Positions 1 through 9,127 of a stretch of 60,621 nucleotides of DNA are shown here, piece after piece; the first letter of the stretch is position 1; each line of letters opens with the position of its first letter. The notes under the pieces were generated by a model. That model had not been told where the DNA came from. It saw only the letters and a list, made by a program, of their open reading frames with translations, and searched no databases. The position numbers and the translations under genes are program-made. The stretch spans positions 1 through 60,621 of the IMG/VR virus record IMGVR_UViG_3300048930_000296. One strand, written 5' to 3'. This DNA is from a virus.

Positions 1-126
1 ATGGCGCAATCAGTGCAGGGTTGACCACACTTGCCGACGTCAACCTTAACAGCGAGCTTCGTGCTCCTGGCCTTATGCTTCTTTGGCAGAGCGATTCACA
101 GTGGCAGGTTATAGGATTCGATTCTT
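1..126. repeat. Terminal overlap, left copy
   Basis: These 126 bases are identical to 60489-60614 at the other end of the window. The match breaks at base 127 (t here, a at 60615). This is what a circular assembly or a terminally redundant phage genome looks like when linearised, and it means the gene at 1-890 continues the gene that begins at 59789. Confidence 0.95.
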
Positions 127-890
127 TCGACGGTGATGATGCTCAGTTGAACACGGTGACGCAATCATTTTCGAATGCTTGGGTCATACCCTTGCGCTTT
201 GGTTTCGTTGAAGAGAATGCGACACGCAACTTTTTTGGATATGACGCAGCTTTTGATTTGACGTTCAGAATCCTGGACAATAAGCAGCTGACGCCAGCAG
301 CGCCGGCGCAGTATCTTGGTAATGACATCTATACCGAGCCAACCTTGATGCAAGGTTCAAGCTTGTCAGATGATATCATTTCAAATCTTGATGTTTTTGA
401 TCCGGGGGTTGGTCCTGTTTCGTTCTATTCAAACTGGCTTTACAGTAAGACAGCCAAGACCTACCGCGTTGTCTGCGAAGGGTTGGACGAGATTTGGGAA
501 TTGCGTGAGTTCTTGCATCGTCGTGCTGGTAGACTGCGTGCCTTCTGGCAACCAACTTTTGAAAACGATTTGGTTTTGCAGAATACTGGAACCATAACGA
601 ACACGTTGCTCATTCAAAAGGATAACTTCATTCGTTACGCCGCTGACCGCGAAAATATTGCTGTCGAAGCTGCGGGTGTTTGGTATCCAAGAGCAATCAC
701 GCTTATCACCGAAGTTGATTCTGATACTGTTCAGCTAACCCTCAGCAGTGCTTTGAACGTTGCAGCCAACCACGTTTCTCGCGTAAGCTGGTTGGGCCTA
801 CGGCGTCTCAATACTGACCGGGTTGAGATCCGCTATATAGGCGGTGGCGTTGCTGAAGTTTCGTTCAGAACCTTGGAGATCAGTCCGTGA
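1..890 (+). CDS. Tail protein, C-terminal part (gene split by window ends)
   Basis: This is the 3' part of a 529-residue protein whose first 240 residues are encoded at 59789-60488; the reading frame is continuous across the 126-bp overlap. It lies directly after the tape measure gene and before a DUF2163/BR0599-type gene, the usual place for a distal tail or baseplate-hub protein in siphoviruses. The product is rich in beta-type sequence with no catalytic motif that I recognise. An in-frame start at base 21 is only an internal TTG and should not be taken as the true start. The stop overlaps the GTG start of the next gene, which suggests coupled translation. The structural role is inferred from position. 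Confidence 0.85.
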   Translation, partial: GAISAGLTTLADVNLNSELRAPGLMLLWQSDSQWQVIGFDSFDGDDAQLNTVTQSFSNAWVIPLRFGFVEENATRNFFGYDAAFDLTFRILDNKQLTPAAPAQYLGNDIYTEPTLMQGSSLSDDIISNLDVFDPGVGPVSFYSNWLYSKTAKTYRVVCEGLDEIWELREFLHRRAGRLRAFWQPTFENDLVLQNTGTITNTLLIQKDNFIRYAADRENIAVEAAGVWYPRAITLITEVDSDTVQLTLSSALNVAANHVSRVSWLGLRRLNTDRVEIRYIGGGVAEVSFRTLEISP

Positions 891-1666
891 GCCAGCAATT
901 CGATCTCTTTCGGATTTCAATGGGCTCTTTGCTCTGGACTATGACTGCAGGCCCTGATGTAGAATACAATTCTGAGATTTATGAAGAAACGCCAATTAAA
1001 CGAAATGGAATTGAGCAAAAGAACGAAATCTCAAAGGCAACACTCGAAGTTTCAATTCCTATTGATCATCCAATTGCACTTAACCTTCTGACTACTTACA
1101 CTGAAGAAGTGATGACGATCACAATTTTCACAAAGATTGATGCAGTCTACGAAACTAGCTGGAAAGGAAGACTCGCGAGTATTAAGCCTGCTGATGAGAG
1201 CTTAACTCTGAACTTTGAATCTGTCTTCACAAGTCTTCGCAGGCCCGGTCTTCGTGCTCGCTTTCAACGTAGCTGCAGACATGCTCTCTACGGACGGGGC
1301 TGCGGTCTTGACTTTGCTGACCACGCGGTTCCAGCTACGATTACTTCAATCACAGGAACGACGCTCGTGGTTCCTGAGGCTGCTCTTCAAGCATCCGGGT
1401 ATTACACCGGGGGTATGATCGCCGCAGCTGATGGCGCGTTGTCTTACATCATATCACACACTGGATCTTCTTTGGTTCTACAACGAGTCAGTTATTCAAT
1501 TCTTTCAGAATTTGCAATTACAGGGTCCGGGACACCTGTTAATCTGTATCCAGGTTGTGACCATGCAAGATCAACTTGCATTGGAAAGTTCAATAACCTT
1601 CTCAACTACGGTGGATTTGACTGGATTCCAAATAAGAATCCGATGGGTGGGAGCTCGATAATCTAA
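887..1666 (+). CDS. Tail tip protein, DUF2163 / phage BR0599 family
   Basis: The 259-residue product has the hallmarks of the DUF2163/BR0599 tail family. These are a beta-rich N-terminal half, a cysteine-containing RSCRHALYGRGCGLD segment near residues 127-141, and a C-terminal LYPGCDHARSTC motif followed by a NPMGG-type ending. Such proteins sit at the tail tip between the distal tail protein and the central hub. The start is a GTG overlapping the upstream stop. The next gene begins immediately at the stop codon, so the tail-tip genes form a tightly coupled series. Confidence 0.82.
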   Translation: MSQQFDLFRISMGSLLWTMTAGPDVEYNSEIYEETPIKRNGIEQKNEISKATLEVSIPIDHPIALNLLTTYTEEVMTITIFTKIDAVYETSWKGRLASIKPADESLTLNFESVFTSLRRPGLRARFQRSCRHALYGRGCGLDFADHAVPATITSITGTTLVVPEAALQASGYYTGGMIAAADGALSYIISHTGSSLVLQRVSYSILSEFAITGSGTPVNLYPGCDHARSTCIGKFNNLLNYGGFDWIPNKNPMGGSSII

Positions 1667-1893
1667 TGTGGTTCTTTTTCGCTGTCTTTGTTGTTGCGTT
1701 CGTTATTGCTTACGCAACGATGCCGAAACCGCAGACACGCAAACCAGCGGGTCTTGATGAGTTCCAGGCACCTACCGCCGAGGACGGCCGCGAAATACCT
1801 GTTCTTTTTGGAACCCGTGATCTTAACGGACCAAACGTTGTTTGGTATGGCCATCTGAACGTTACTCCAATCAAGAAGAAGCAAAAGAAATGA
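1666..1893 (+). CDS. Small membrane-anchored tail-tip protein
   Basis: The 75-residue product starts with one strongly hydrophobic segment (about residues 2-17) followed by a MPKPQ turn. A soluble part then contains PTAEDGREIPVLFGT and ends in a lysine cluster. Small proteins of this layout precede the central tail-tip (J-like) gene in many siphoviruses. It is cotranslated with its neighbours: its start shares the A of the upstream stop and its stop overlaps the next ATG. The exact function is unknown; an assembly or tail-tip role is inferred from context. Confidence 0.75.
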   Translation: MWFFFAVFVVAFVIAYATMPKPQTRKPAGLDEFQAPTAEDGREIPVLFGTRDLNGPNVVWYGHLNVTPIKKKQKK

Positions 1894-2087
1894 CTTCAGA
1901 TGTAATAGTAACTATGGAGCACGTTCGAAAGGCTCAAATGTGCTCAAGGGGTTCGCGAAAATTCTTTGAACGGCATAATCTTGATTGGAATGACTTCTTA
2001 CTGAACGGGATACCTGCGTCGAAGCTGATTCCGTTGAATGACGCAATGGCCAACGAAGTGGTGGAGATCGCTTATGGGCGGAAGTAA
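1890..2087 (+). CDS. Small tail-associated protein
   Basis: A 65-residue protein starting at the ATG at 1890, which overlaps the previous stop (ATGA). I chose it over an upstream in-frame start inside the previous gene. The sequence is mixed helical with a MCSRGSRKFFERH segment and no recognised motif. Its stop lies inside the start region of the large tail-tip gene. It occupies a conserved small-ORF position in this type of tail module; function unknown. Confidence 0.7.
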   Translation: MTSDVIVTMEHVRKAQMCSRGSRKFFERHNLDWNDFLLNGIPASKLIPLNDAMANEVVEIAYGRK

Positions 2088-4659
2088 GAAACAGACTGTT
2101 GGCTACCGATACTTTCTCGGCCAGCATATGGTTCTCTGCCATGGGCCAATTGATCTGATTACTAGAGTTGAAATTGACAAAAAGACTGCGTGGCAAGGTT
2201 CAACCACGGGTGGAACAATTTCAATCAACAACCCAGCACTATTCGGCGGTGACGATAGAGAAGGGGGCGTTTCTGGCAACGTTGATATTGATATGGGTGC
2301 TCCTGACCAATTGCAGAACAGTTATCTGCTCTCAGTTCTTGGACCAACGGTTCCAGCTTTCCGAGGTGTGGTCAGCGCAATACTCAGGCAATGCTATCTT
2401 GGAAATAGCCCATATCTCAAAGCGTGGTCTTTTCGTGCAACTCGTATTCTCAAGACGAGTAACGATGAGCCCCAGTGGTATCCTGAAAAGGCTTACATTG
2501 CAAAACCTGATCTTCCGATTGGAGTAACAGTAACATATAATCTGGATTCAACTTTCCCTTTGCTAACCGTTGGAAATCCAAGTTATCCTGCAATTGGAAT
2601 GGACTATCCTGCAACTTTGACTATTGGACCTTTTTCAGACACTCGGAGAATTGTCGCTGGCCCAAGTGGAGTTCGTGCAGACGACCGATTTGTATTTAAT
2701 GGGGTTGTTTATGATAGCTCAAATAACGCTTCAATTCCAGGTGGAACAGTTTTTGCTGAACTTCAGCCAGGGCAAACCCTTACTGTTACTGTTCGAAACA
2801 ATGTGAACATACATTGCGATGCAGGTGGAGATCTTTTAGCAGTCCCAGTTCTTTCACCTCAGCCTGACATGAACCCTGCTCACATTATTCGGGAATGCCT
2901 TACAAATCCTGATTGGGGTATGGGTTATCAAGCTTCTGATGTTGACGACGACGCTTTTTCTGCTGTTGCCGATACTCTCTTTGCTGAGGGTCTTGGTATG
3001 TCTTTGCTTTGGGACAGGCAGATTGTCATTGAAGATTTTATCAAAGAAATTGTTAGACACATTAACGCTGCGCTTTATGTTTCAAGAACAACTGGTAAAT
3101 TCGTTCTGAAGCTTATTAGAAATGATTACGTTATAGACGATCTTATCGTTCTTGATGAAAGCAATATCAGCAAAGTTTCAAATCCAAATCGCCCTACATT
3201 CGGAGAATTGTCAAACAGCGTTAGTGTTACATTCTGGGACTACTTGACCGGAAAAGATGCTAGCGTAACTGTCACGGATACGGCTCTTGTTCAAATGCAG
3301 GGGCAAGTGATTGGAACAAATATCCAATACCCCGGTTTCACGCATCGCCGAAACGCTACGCTTGCTGCTCAGCGTGATTTGAAAGCGCTTTCATCTTCCA
3401 TCTTTTCTTGCACCATTTATTGCAAGAGCATTGCGAGATCGCTGAACATAGGGGACACTTTCAAGTTCAGCTGGCCCAGATGGCAGATTTCGAATATGGT
3501 TATGCGAGTCAGTGGTATCGCATTTGGTGATGGCAAGAGCAATCAAATTAGAATTACTTGCTCTCAAGATGTCTTTTCAACTCCCGATGCTGTTGTGGTA
3601 TCAGCACCTGGAACTGAATGGGTTGATCCATCTGCGCCGCCAGTAGCTGTCATTGATCAAATGGCAGCTGAAATCCCTTACTACGAACTAGTCCAAAGTA
3701 AAGGGCAACTCGACGTTGATAATAACTTAGCTGCAGACCCTGAAATGGGCTATGTGATGGCAGCAGCTCCAAAGCCTGATGGATCAATCAATGCAAGGTT
3801 GTGGACAGATATTGGTTCGGGCTACGAGGATTCAGCAAGTCTTGACTTTTGCCCTTACGCTTTAACAGCTGACGCAATCAGCCCCGCGCAGACAAGTATC
3901 CTTCTCTCTTCCGGGTTAAATCTAGATCAAGTTGAAGTTGGTTCTTTTGTCCAGATTGGAAAAGAAAATACTAACCTTGAAATTTGTAGGGTCGATGCAA
4001 TAGACCTGAACACGAATGTTCTTACTGTGGGAAGGGGTTGTCTTGATACAACTCCAAAACCGCACGATCAGGGAACTCCGCTATTCTTCTGGGACTTGTT
4101 TAACGGCTATGACCCTATCGATTATAGCTTGGCGGAGACTGTCGCGCTGAAGATTGCAGTAGTAACAGGTTCGGGTGAGCTGAGTCTTCTTGACGCAACT
4201 GAAATGCAAGTAACTTTGGACCAAAGAGCTTGGCGCCCGTATGCTCCTGGGCAGTTTCAAATCAATGCTGAATACTATCCCGAAGATGTCAGCCCATTCA
4301 GTGGACCTTTGGAACTTACATGGGTTGGCCGTGACCGTGTTCAGCAGACATCAGGTGTTGTTTATGACCACACTTACGCAAATATCGGCCCTGAAGCTGG
4401 AACGACCTACAGAGTTCAAGGTTATGTCAACGGTTCACTTGTTCATACAGAAGAACCCGCTGTTAGCGGAACTGATTGGTCTCCGGGTGAAGGTATAGTC
4501 AGAGTGGAAGTTCACTCAAAGAGGGATGGGGTTTATTCATTCCAGCCTGCCGCGCATGACTTCTATTGCACTCTAGGTGAATTGCGAATACTTGCGGAAA
4601 GTGATGACCTGCGCTATACTGAAACCGGCGATACTGAAATTCGCGTAACCGAGGACTGA
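2074..4659 (+). CDS. Central tail tip protein (J-like host specificity protein)
   Basis: The 861-residue product is the largest tail-tip protein and belongs to the class of central fibre/hub proteins of siphoviruses. The best start is the ATG at 2074 (MGGSKKQTVGYRYFLG) rather than an upstream GTG-region start, because it has a GGAG site just upstream. The N-terminal part (VGYRYFLGQHMVLCHGP) is typical of tail-tip hubs, and the C-terminal third is beta-rich and likely Ig- or fibronectin-like. It probably takes part in host contact or DNA release. The region is visibly AT-richer than the capsid genes, which may indicate a separate origin of the tail-tip module. Confidence 0.82.
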   Translation: MGGSKKQTVGYRYFLGQHMVLCHGPIDLITRVEIDKKTAWQGSTTGGTISINNPALFGGDDREGGVSGNVDIDMGAPDQLQNSYLLSVLGPTVPAFRGVVSAILRQCYLGNSPYLKAWSFRATRILKTSNDEPQWYPEKAYIAKPDLPIGVTVTYNLDSTFPLLTVGNPSYPAIGMDYPATLTIGPFSDTRRIVAGPSGVRADDRFVFNGVVYDSSNNASIPGGTVFAELQPGQTLTVTVRNNVNIHCDAGGDLLAVPVLSPQPDMNPAHIIRECLTNPDWGMGYQASDVDDDAFSAVADTLFAEGLGMSLLWDRQIVIEDFIKEIVRHINAALYVSRTTGKFVLKLIRNDYVIDDLIVLDESNISKVSNPNRPTFGELSNSVSVTFWDYLTGKDASVTVTDTALVQMQGQVIGTNIQYPGFTHRRNATLAAQRDLKALSSSIFSCTIYCKSIARSLNIGDTFKFSWPRWQISNMVMRVSGIAFGDGKSNQIRITCSQDVFSTPDAVVVSAPGTEWVDPSAPPVAVIDQMAAEIPYYELVQSKGQLDVDNNLAADPEMGYVMAAAPKPDGSINARLWTDIGSGYEDSASLDFCPYALTADAISPAQTSILLSSGLNLDQVEVGSFVQIGKENTNLEICRVDAIDLNTNVLTVGRGCLDTTPKPHDQGTPLFFWDLFNGYDPIDYSLAETVALKIAVVTGSGELSLLDATEMQVTLDQRAWRPYAPGQFQINAEYYPEDVSPFSGPLELTWVGRDRVQQTSGVVYDHTYANIGPEAGTTYRVQGYVNGSLVHTEEPAVSGTDWSPGEGIVRVEVHSKRDGVYSFQPAAHDFYCTLGELRILAESDDLRYTETGDTEIRVTED

Positions 4660-4661
4660 CA

Positions 4662-5417
4662 ATGGCTGGATTAAAACGAATCACTGATCTTCCAATAGCT
4701 TCGTCAGTTCTTGGCGATGAGCTAATTGAAGTTTCTCAAGTTTCGACGACAGTCAGGATTGTCGGAACAACAATTAGTGCGCAGGCGTCTGATAACAGTT
4801 TCAACGATTCCGGAAACGGTTTTATCACAGCGGGGTTTGCTGTAGGTGATAGAGTTCGAATAACAGGGTTTACTGGAAACGTCGCCAACAATATCGTTGC
4901 TGCTGTGGTCACTGCTTTGACTGCTGGAAAAATGACGATCGGCGGCGCTGATGGTGACGTCATTGTTGATGATGCTGCGGGCGAGAGTGTCACGATTGCA
5001 AAGTGGTTCAGCCGCCGACTTGCGATCGACGATCTTCCCTCTAGTGGCGGCGGTGGTGGGCCGGTCGACGAAAGCTTGATCATCGCGGTTGGGGATGAGA
5101 CGACGAACCTTTCGACTGGGACGGCGAAGGTCACATTTCGGATGCCTTACGCCTTCACCCTGTCGGCCGTTAGAGCTTCCCTTTCCGCGGCAAGCTCCTC
5201 GGGCACCCCTACGATTGACATCAACGAGGATGGGGTGTCGATCCTTTCGACCAAGCTAACGATCGATGCGAGCGAGAAGACCTCTTTGACTGCCTTGACC
5301 CCGGCAGTCATCTCTGATCCTGACCTTGCGGACGACGCTGAGATCACAATCGACATTGATGTTTCTGGCACGAATGCCAAGGGCCTTAAGGTAATTCTGA
5401 TCGGACAGCAAGCATGA
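4662..5417 (+). CDS. Tail fibre-type structural protein
   Basis: A 251-residue protein that starts two bases after the preceding stop. The N-terminal part opens with LKRITDLPIAS, a motif often seen at the start of phage tail appendage proteins. A glycine-rich linker (SSGGGGGP, about residues 126-133) separates it from a beta-rich, Ala/Ser/Thr-rich C-terminal half. No enzymatic motif is visible. The location between the J-like protein and a discoidin-repeat protein supports a tail appendage role. The downstream gene starts within its stop codon. Confidence 0.7.
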   Translation: MAGLKRITDLPIASSVLGDELIEVSQVSTTVRIVGTTISAQASDNSFNDSGNGFITAGFAVGDRVRITGFTGNVANNIVAAVVTALTAGKMTIGGADGDVIVDDAAGESVTIAKWFSRRLAIDDLPSSGGGGGPVDESLIIAVGDETTNLSTGTAKVTFRMPYAFTLSAVRASLSAASSSGTPTIDINEDGVSILSTKLTIDASEKTSLTALTPAVISDPDLADDAEITIDIDVSGTNAKGLKVILIGQQA

Positions 5418-6784
5418 GTATGATGGTTCAGTCTGGGCGCTTTGGGGCATCTGCACCGCCGCCCGATCTCACTGCACGTTATTGGCGCGTGCGGGTATAC
5501 GACAATTACAGTGGCGGGTCGACGGCTGCGATCTCGGCCGCAGAGCTTGAGATGAGGGCGACTGCTGGGGGAGCGGATCAATGTTCAGGCGGCACGCCGC
5601 TCGTCAGCAACACGAGCGAGGGATCTGCTGCTAACATCTTTGATAACAATGGCTCTACCTATTGGGTCTCAGTCAACACTGGATACGGAACCCACTTCCT
5701 TGGCTACGACTTCGGAGTTGGCAATGCTGTTGCCGTCACCGAGATCAGCTACTCGAAGCGACCGGACACTTTTGGTCGGAACGAAGCTATAACCTATGCT
5801 GACGTTCAGTATTCGAATGACGGGACAAACTGGATCACTGCTTGGTCGTTCTTCACCCTTTCCACTTGGGGAACTGGAGCTGAGACTCGAGTCTTTAACC
5901 GTGACGACGCCTTGCCGGTTGGCATCAACTGGCGCCTCTCGATTGACAAGACTGCATATAGTGAATTCGAAACAGTCACAAGCTCAGGTCTAGCCGAAGT
6001 CGAGATGCGCTTGACAGCGGGAGGTGCAGATCAGTGCAGTGGAGGTGTTGCTCTAGCCAATTCCGGAACAGCCGCAAACGCTTTCGACAACAGCACAGGA
6101 ACTTTGTGGAATCCGAGTTCAACTTCTCTACCTCACACCCTTCTCTATCAATTTGCTTCGCCGAAGGACATTCGTGAGATTGCCATAACCTCAAGAAGTG
6201 ACAGCTTCCTTGGAGATGGCACCACCGAGTTTCGCCTCCAGTCGAAAGACGGTCCTTTGGTCGACATCTTTACCTTCAAGACTGGCCCTTGGGGGCGAGG
6301 CGAGACTAGGTTGTTTAACCTAGACACTTTCGTTGAAGAGCCAGGAAAGTTCATTCGTATTCGTCCGACCGGAGTTCATGGTGGTGGATCTGCTCGCTTC
6401 TCTTGTGCTAAGATAGAGTTCAGAACCTCAGTCGGTGGTGCTGATATCTGCACTGGTGGAGTCGCCTTTGCTAGAGATTACTCAGATGCGAACTATCCTG
6501 CAAACGCTTTCGATGGCACTCTATCATCTCGATATTCACAGCGTCTTGTCGGCAACTTCTCTGGGAATCCCAGGAACTACATCGGTTATCATTTGACTTC
6601 TGAGATCGCACAAGACGTTGTTCAAGTTGCTCTGACTTGCACGAATGAGACTTTTGGTCCGAACGAAGCTCCGACTGGTTTCAAAGTAGAATATGGGATC
6701 GGTAACGTTTGGACTCTCCTCTGGGAAGAGACTAGCATCCCAACTTGGACGGCAGGCGAAACTAAGGTTTTCACCAAGCCTTAA
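5414..6784 (+). CDS. Tail appendage protein with three discoidin-like repeats
   Basis: The 456-residue product consists of three tandem beta-domain repeats (about residues 21-161, 170-301 and 311-454). Each contains a GGAD(Q/I)C(S/T)GG motif, an AxNxFD motif and a closing GETxVF or GETRLF strand. This resembles F5/8 type C (discoidin-like) carbohydrate-binding domains. As the last gene of the plus-strand late operon it most likely forms a receptor-binding tail appendage. The repeats have diverged, so they look like an old duplication. The start ATG overlaps the preceding stop, and a GC-rich hairpin follows at 6852-6886. Confidence 0.78.
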   Translation: MSMMVQSGRFGASAPPPDLTARYWRVRVYDNYSGGSTAAISAAELEMRATAGGADQCSGGTPLVSNTSEGSAANIFDNNGSTYWVSVNTGYGTHFLGYDFGVGNAVAVTEISYSKRPDTFGRNEAITYADVQYSNDGTNWITAWSFFTLSTWGTGAETRVFNRDDALPVGINWRLSIDKTAYSEFETVTSSGLAEVEMRLTAGGADQCSGGVALANSGTAANAFDNSTGTLWNPSSTSLPHTLLYQFASPKDIREIAITSRSDSFLGDGTTEFRLQSKDGPLVDIFTFKTGPWGRGETRLFNLDTFVEEPGKFIRIRPTGVHGGGSARFSCAKIEFRTSVGGADICTGGVAFARDYSDANYPANAFDGTLSSRYSQRLVGNFSGNPRNYIGYHLTSEIAQDVVQVALTCTNETFGPNEAPTGFKVEYGIGNVWTLLWEETSIPTWTAGETKVFTKP

Positions 6785-6818
6785 CGCAAGCCACGCAAGA
6801 CCTATACAGTAACCCCCA

Positions 6819-6903
6819 AAATTTGCCGCGCTGTGCCAGCTACAGGGTGCCGCGCGGCTAGGGTGGCGGCACTGCGCTAGCCGCGCTGTAGCGGCCCCTT
6901 ATG
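6819..6903. repeat. Composite dispersed repeat, copy 1
   Basis: The copy contains AAATTTGCCGC-3 nt-GTGCCAGCTA (6819-6842) and, 51 bases further on, CGCTGTAGCGGCCCCTT (6884-6900). The same two blocks recur at 35789-35870 at nearly the same spacing. The first block recurs at 43214-43237 with identical spacing, and the second inside a gene at 16972-16988. Confidence 0.7.
6852..6886. terminator. Hairpin between convergent operons
   Basis: A perfect 10-bp inverted repeat (6852-6861 and 6877-6886, arms GCGCGGCTAG/CTAGCCGCGC) with a 15-nt loop lies between the end of the plus-strand tail operon (6784) and the end of the minus-strand polymerase gene (6899). The position is right for a bidirectional terminator. 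No long T-run follows on either strand, so rho-independent activity is uncertain. Confidence 0.5.
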
Positions 6904-9127
6904 CAGCGTCAGTTTCAGTGGGCATCACACCGATGTCTCTTAGGATTCGTAATGCTTCAGCTTCATACCAGTCGTAATCAATATCCTGAGGAAATTGATC
7001 CTCGAAAGACATGACAGGCTTTGCTCCATCCGACCGCGGAACCTTGTTTCCATTCTTAGCGTAAACAAGCTCACCCTGAACGTTCTTTGCGTAATACCAG
7101 CGCACAGTCTTTCCGATGTATTCAGTATGGCCAGGAGCGCTCAGCATATCAACTGCCATCTTGTATGCCTGCTTGCCGTAGCGAGCATTCCTTTCAGTCT
7201 CGCCCTTACGGATCCAGGCGTCTTTGTTAATCTCATAGAAGCCCGCCATCTCAAGAAGTTCTTCTTCTGTCTCGTGCGGCGGTGGAGGCAAGCGATCCCA
7301 CACTTTGACAGCTCCGCCAGTGACACTGCGAACGCAGACAAACTTAGTGATATCCTGGCATGACCGGATTGTGGTCACAATCGACGTTCCGCTTGTAAGG
7401 AACGCATTCACTGCATCAACGCAGATAGTTGCCATCGGGTTCTTCTTGAGCTTTTCGTCACTTTTCTTCTTGGATGCCCACGGGTTGGCATATGCGCCCT
7501 TACCCTTTGTCCCATCCGGAACTTCAATCCAAGCTTTAGTTGCGTCATCGAATTTTTGCTTGACTGCGGTGTAGTTGTTCACATCCCGTGAGAACAAACC
7601 CATGTATCTGGTTTCTTCAGTTTCGAATCCGGTATCAATTTCCCATTGCTTGACAATCGCGTTCATGATATGCTGCGCTGCCCGGGGGCACTTGATTACG
7701 ATTCCATCTGTGTTCGCGCTGACCACAGGGATTCCCGCTAGCTCCAGTCGTTCAATAAGCATCAGCAGTGAAAGCTGACCAGTCATTGTCACTTGGAACA
7801 ACAGGTCAGGCGCGTAGAGGATTGAACATTTGCTTCCAAGCTTACCGAAAGACCCGTTGATAACGATCTTGAGTGAATCAGCAACAACCTTGTTCTTCGC
7901 GCGCTTCGCTGCTATGCGCCTTTCAACGATTCCGTGGTAGACCCGCAGGAAAGGTTCGCCCAGGTGCTTAGGGGACAGCGCTTGGTTCAGGATGATATAT
8001 GGGTAATATGACGCCACGTCTTTGTCAAAGAGAATGTTGTTCTCATCTGTGTAGTGAGCAATCGTCTCTTCGCAACTGTGCAGCCCACCAAGACCCATCT
8101 GGTAGACGCTTCCGTTTATCTTAAGCTTCAGCGATTTCACTTCGCCTGGAAGCGCAACTGAACCAGAGTCATCCACAACGAAATAGGCGTTGGCTACAGT
8201 CTCAAGCGCCCACTGCAACAAAGGTGATTGGAACCGTATGAAGTGAGGAACGTGGTATCGGTAAGCTGTTCCAATTTCGATCTTAGGTCTCTGCGCCCTT
8301 ACTCCGGTGATGCGGTAGTATTCATTTCCGATAATAGCTTCAGCAATCTGCGCATCAGACTTGCTACGCAGATCAATCTTGTATTCGTTAGATAAGGTGT
8401 AACGCAGATCAATCTGCTCAGACAACTCGTTGCGAAGGATTTCAGTGTTGCGAGTGTCGTTGACACAATACCAACGAGTGATTGTAATCTGATCGGGCGT
8501 GAGGACTGTTCCAGGTGCAAAAGGCAGATCCTGCATTCGAGGCGCGTGCAACCGTCCCGCGTATGTCTTAAGCGAAGCCATGAGCGGCGCGACTTCAATA
8601 ATGTCAATGTGGTCGCAATAGTAAGCCTTCAACTTGTTGGCTTTCAGGATGTCGCTTCCGCGAAACCCGTTGACGATAATGTTGTGCGTTGCTTCAAATA
8701 ACTTGCGCGGGCGCCATCCATAGGACGCCATCAGCAGAATCGGAAGGTCGTAATTGTTCGAGTTATACCCGATGGTTGTTGCTGACTTCATCAACCACAT
8801 CAGCAACTGTGCGTTCAGAGGTTCACCTCCCTCAACCTCTTCAAAGTAACAAACTCCACCTGACTGGACATGCGTGAAAACAACTAGGAAATAATTCGGG
8901 TAAGATTCGACGTCAACAATGAACTGCTCTTTTCGAGCAATCGCATCACTTACTTCACCGACACTCATTAGTTTTACGGGGAAGCGCCTGGCTTCTTCAA
9001 GGCCTGGGAGATAATCAGGGCGAAGCCATGTTGCTTCGGGCGGAATGCGCTTTGCTTTCTCAGCTTTAGGAGGCTTCGGGGGCGGGGTATCGTCCCAAAA
9101 GAATCCAACCATGTCATTCCGAGCCAT
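6899..9127 (-). CDS. Family B DNA polymerase
   Basis: This 742-residue replicative polymerase has both a proofreading and a polymerising half. The 3'-5' exonuclease motifs are visible as VDVES (D72, E74), GYNSNNYD (about 120-127) and YCVNDTRNT (D224). Palm motifs are DVASYYP (370-376, motif A), KIVINGSFGKLG (420-431, motif B) and ANTDGIV (471-477, motif C, TDG in place of the usual DTD). It extends DNA at the phage fork. The ATG overlaps the stop of the clamp gene just upstream by one base, so polymerase and clamp are likely made together. Motif A differs from the common DxxSLYPS only by conservative changes. The end of the gene runs into a dispersed repeat. Confidence 0.93.
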   Translation of the reverse strand: MARNDMVGFFWDDTPPPKPPKAEKAKRIPPEATWLRPDYLPGLEEARRFPVKLMSVGEVSDAIARKEQFIVDVESYPNYFLVVFTHVQSGGVCYFEEVEGGEPLNAQLLMWLMKSATTIGYNSNNYDLPILLMASYGWRPRKLFEATHNIIVNGFRGSDILKANKLKAYYCDHIDIIEVAPLMASLKTYAGRLHAPRMQDLPFAPGTVLTPDQITITRWYCVNDTRNTEILRNELSEQIDLRYTLSNEYKIDLRSKSDAQIAEAIIGNEYYRITGVRAQRPKIEIGTAYRYHVPHFIRFQSPLLQWALETVANAYFVVDDSGSVALPGEVKSLKLKINGSVYQMGLGGLHSCEETIAHYTDENNILFDKDVASYYPYIILNQALSPKHLGEPFLRVYHGIVERRIAAKRAKNKVVADSLKIVINGSFGKLGSKCSILYAPDLLFQVTMTGQLSLLMLIERLELAGIPVVSANTDGIVIKCPRAAQHIMNAIVKQWEIDTGFETEETRYMGLFSRDVNNYTAVKQKFDDATKAWIEVPDGTKGKGAYANPWASKKKSDEKLKKNPMATICVDAVNAFLTSGTSIVTTIRSCQDITKFVCVRSVTGGAVKVWDRLPPPPHETEEELLEMAGFYEINKDAWIRKGETERNARYGKQAYKMAVDMLSAPGHTEYIGKTVRWYYAKNVQGELVYAKNGNKVPRSDGAKPVMSFEDQFPQDIDYDWYEAEALRILRDIGVMPTETDAA

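Noticed and set aside
1666-2110. Frameshift joining the two small tail genes to the large tail-tip gene
   Set aside because: Each gene has its own start overlapping the previous stop, and no slippery heptamer lies at the joins. Normal coupling explains the arrangement.
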